DNA of 42,926 nucleotides, from the NCBI RefSeq assembly GCF_006704265.1, contig NZ_VIKA01000013.1, positions 1-42,926 of the forward strand. The letters run 5' to 3'. The DNA is from Elioraea sp. Yellowstone. GTDB taxonomy: Bacteria; Pseudomonadota; Alphaproteobacteria; Acetobacterales; Acetobacteraceae. Positions 41,876 to 42,926 of the stretch are shown here, piece by piece. Each line of letters opens with the position of its first letter. Position 1 is the first letter of the stretch. The position numbers and the translations under genes are program-made. Below the pieces are notes generated by a model. It saw nothing but the letters and a program-made list of their open reading frames with translations. It searched no databases and was not told where the DNA came from.

Positions 41876-42926
41876 CGGTGCTCCTCCGGGATCCAGGGTT
41901 CGGGCGCGCGGACCTCGATGTCGGTCGCGACATCGACGACCACGGGGCCGGGATGGGCGAGCGCATCCTTCAGCGCCGGCGCGATCGCGGCAGGGTCCTC
42001 GACGCGGATGCCGCGCACGCCGAACGCTCGGGCGACGGCCGCGAAATCGGTCGGGCCGAAGCGGATGATCTCCGCGAAGTTGCCGGGCCGGTTGCCCTGG
42101 AGCCGGCGCACGTTCGGCAGGCCCTGGCCGAAACCGCCGTTGTTGTTGATCACGACCACGAGCGGCAGGCCGAGCCGGCGCGCGGTCTCGAGCTCGCCCA
42201 GGTGGTAGTGGATCGCGCCGTCGCCCGCGAAGCACAGCACCGGGCGGTCGGGACAGGCGCATTTCGCGCCGATCGCCGCCGGGAACGACCAGCCGAGCGA
42301 ACCGGCCGCGCGCAGATAGGTCTGCGGAGGCGCGAGCTCGACGCAGGTCGCGGTCCAGATCCCCGAGTAGCCGGTGTCGGCGACCAGGATCGCGTCCTTC
42401 GGCAGGGCCTCGGTGATCGCGGCGCAGAGCCGGTCGGGCCGGATCGGCACCGCGTCGGAGGCGAAATGGGGCGCCATCGCCGCGCGCCAGGCGGCCATGC
42501 GGTCGGCGGCCCGGCGCGCGAAGGCGTCGTCGCGGGGCGTGGCGGCCAGCATCTCGGCGAGCGCTTCCAGGGCCGTGCGCGGATCGGCCGGCAGCGGCAG
42601 GGTGTGGGGGTAGTTGCGGCCGATCTCGGCCGGATCGGCATCGATCTGCACGATGCGCGTGCCGGGCGCGGGCACGCGCCAATCCAGCGTCGGCTGGTCG
42701 CCGAGATGGCTGCCGACCACCAGCACGCAGTCGGCCGCGTGCACGATCTCGTTCGCCGGCGGCGCGCCATAGCCGCCGACCGTGCCGATCGAGAGCGGAT
42801 CGCGCGTGTCGATGATCCCGCGCGCGCCGAGGCTGGTCGCGACCGGCGCGGCGAGGAGGCGCGCGAGGCGGTGCAGCGCCTCGCCGGCGCCGGACAGCAC
42901 CGTGCCCGCGCCGGCGACGATGGCGA
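41872..42926 (-). CDS. Thiamine-diphosphate-dependent enzyme, acetolactate synthase-like (N-terminus outside window)
   Basis: The frame is open to the window edge, giving the last 350 residues of a protein that is usually about 550. The visible part starts in the central domain (AIVAGAGTVLSGAGEAL) and contains the C-terminal ThDP-binding motif GDGAIHYHLGELETARRLGLPLVVVINNN. Relatives include acetolactate synthase, benzoylformate decarboxylase, oxalyl-CoA decarboxylase and 2-hydroxyacyl-CoA lyase. The N-terminal domain with the cofactor-activating Glu is missing from the window, so the subfamily cannot be set. It is the first visible gene of a 4-base-overlapped operon with the two dehydrogenases. 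Confidence 0.88.
   Translation of the reverse strand, partial: AIVAGAGTVLSGAGEALHRLARLLAAPVATSLGARGIIDTRDPLSIGTVGGYGAPPANEIVHAADCVLVVGSHLGDQPTLDWRVPAPGTRIVQIDADPAEIGRNYPHTLPLPADPRTALEALAEMLAATPRDDAFARRAADRMAAWRAAMAPHFASDAVPIRPDRLCAAITEALPKDAILVADTGYSGIWTATCVELAPPQTYLRAAGSLGWSFPAAIGAKCACPDRPVLCFAGDGAIHYHLGELETARRLGLPLVVVINNNGGFGQGLPNVRRLQGNRPGNFAEIIRFGPTDFAAVARAFGVRGIRVEDPAAIAPALKDALAHPGPVVVDVATDIEVRAPEPWIPEEHR

Noticed and set aside
40176-42682. Long minus-strand frames that would fuse the SDR, the 3-hydroxyacyl-CoA dehydrogenase and part of the ThDP enzyme.
   Set aside because: The upstream portions are low-complexity shadow sequence. Each gene has a normal start overlapping the previous stop by 4 bases.

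Overview
The window is very GC-rich, tightly packed bacterial DNA with no gene-free stretch over 300 bases. The base composition, the abundance of ABC importers whose binding proteins carry twin-arginine-type leaders, and a complete pqqABCDE operon suggest an alphaproteobacterium, most likely a Rhodospirillales/Acetobacteraceae-type organism. That placement is an inference from style and content; there is no rRNA or other marker gene here. I see no tRNA, rRNA, CRISPR array, insertion sequence or phage gene.

Layout, left to right. (1) 1-1788: the 3' end of a lactate-permease-like gene and an aldehyde dehydrogenase. (2) 1941-8180: a Liv-type ABC importer (two ATPases, binding protein, two permeases) running into a single-GAF-domain protein and an M24-fold protein with an eroded metal site. 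(3) 8180-10130: two perfect hairpins, an FNR/CRP-like box and an AT-rich palindrome, then a sulfide:quinone-reductase-like flavoprotein with a small membrane protein. (4) 15325 down to 10100, minus strand: an amidohydrolase, then a polyamine/opine-type ABC importer (permease, ATPase, binding protein, permease). (5) 15436-20797: an intact M24 peptidase and a D-2-hydroxyacid dehydrogenase, a DadA/sarcosine-oxidase-like flavoprotein on the minus strand, then an ornithine-cyclodeaminase/mu-crystallin-family protein and a CurA-like NADP oxidoreductase. (6) 20884-24213: an SsuABC/NMT1-type importer with two permeases. (7) 24276-36870: a second Liv-type importer fused, mostly by 4-base stop/start overlaps, to a six-gene catabolic run: MmgE/PrpD, isocitrate-lyase/PEP-mutase family lyase, HyuB, HyuA, an isochorismatase-fold protein without its catalytic cysteine, and a fumarate-reductase-like flavoprotein. 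(8) 40066 down to 36854, minus strand: pqqA, B, C, D, E. (9) 42926 down to 40176, minus strand: a thiamine-diphosphate enzyme cut by the window edge, a 3-hydroxyacyl-CoA dehydrogenase and an SDR oxidoreductase.

The picture is of a catabolic and uptake region: four complete ABC importers, each beside enzymes that could process what it imports, plus sulfide oxidation and PQQ synthesis serving periplasmic dehydrogenases that are not encoded in this window. The strongest candidate for an undescribed system is the continuous unit at 24276-36870. Its transporter and six enzymes look like one pathway in which an ATP-dependent amidohydrolase/lactamase-type HyuAB pair meets a dehydratase/decarboxylase-family protein and a C-C lyase. 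I cannot name its substrate from sequence alone.
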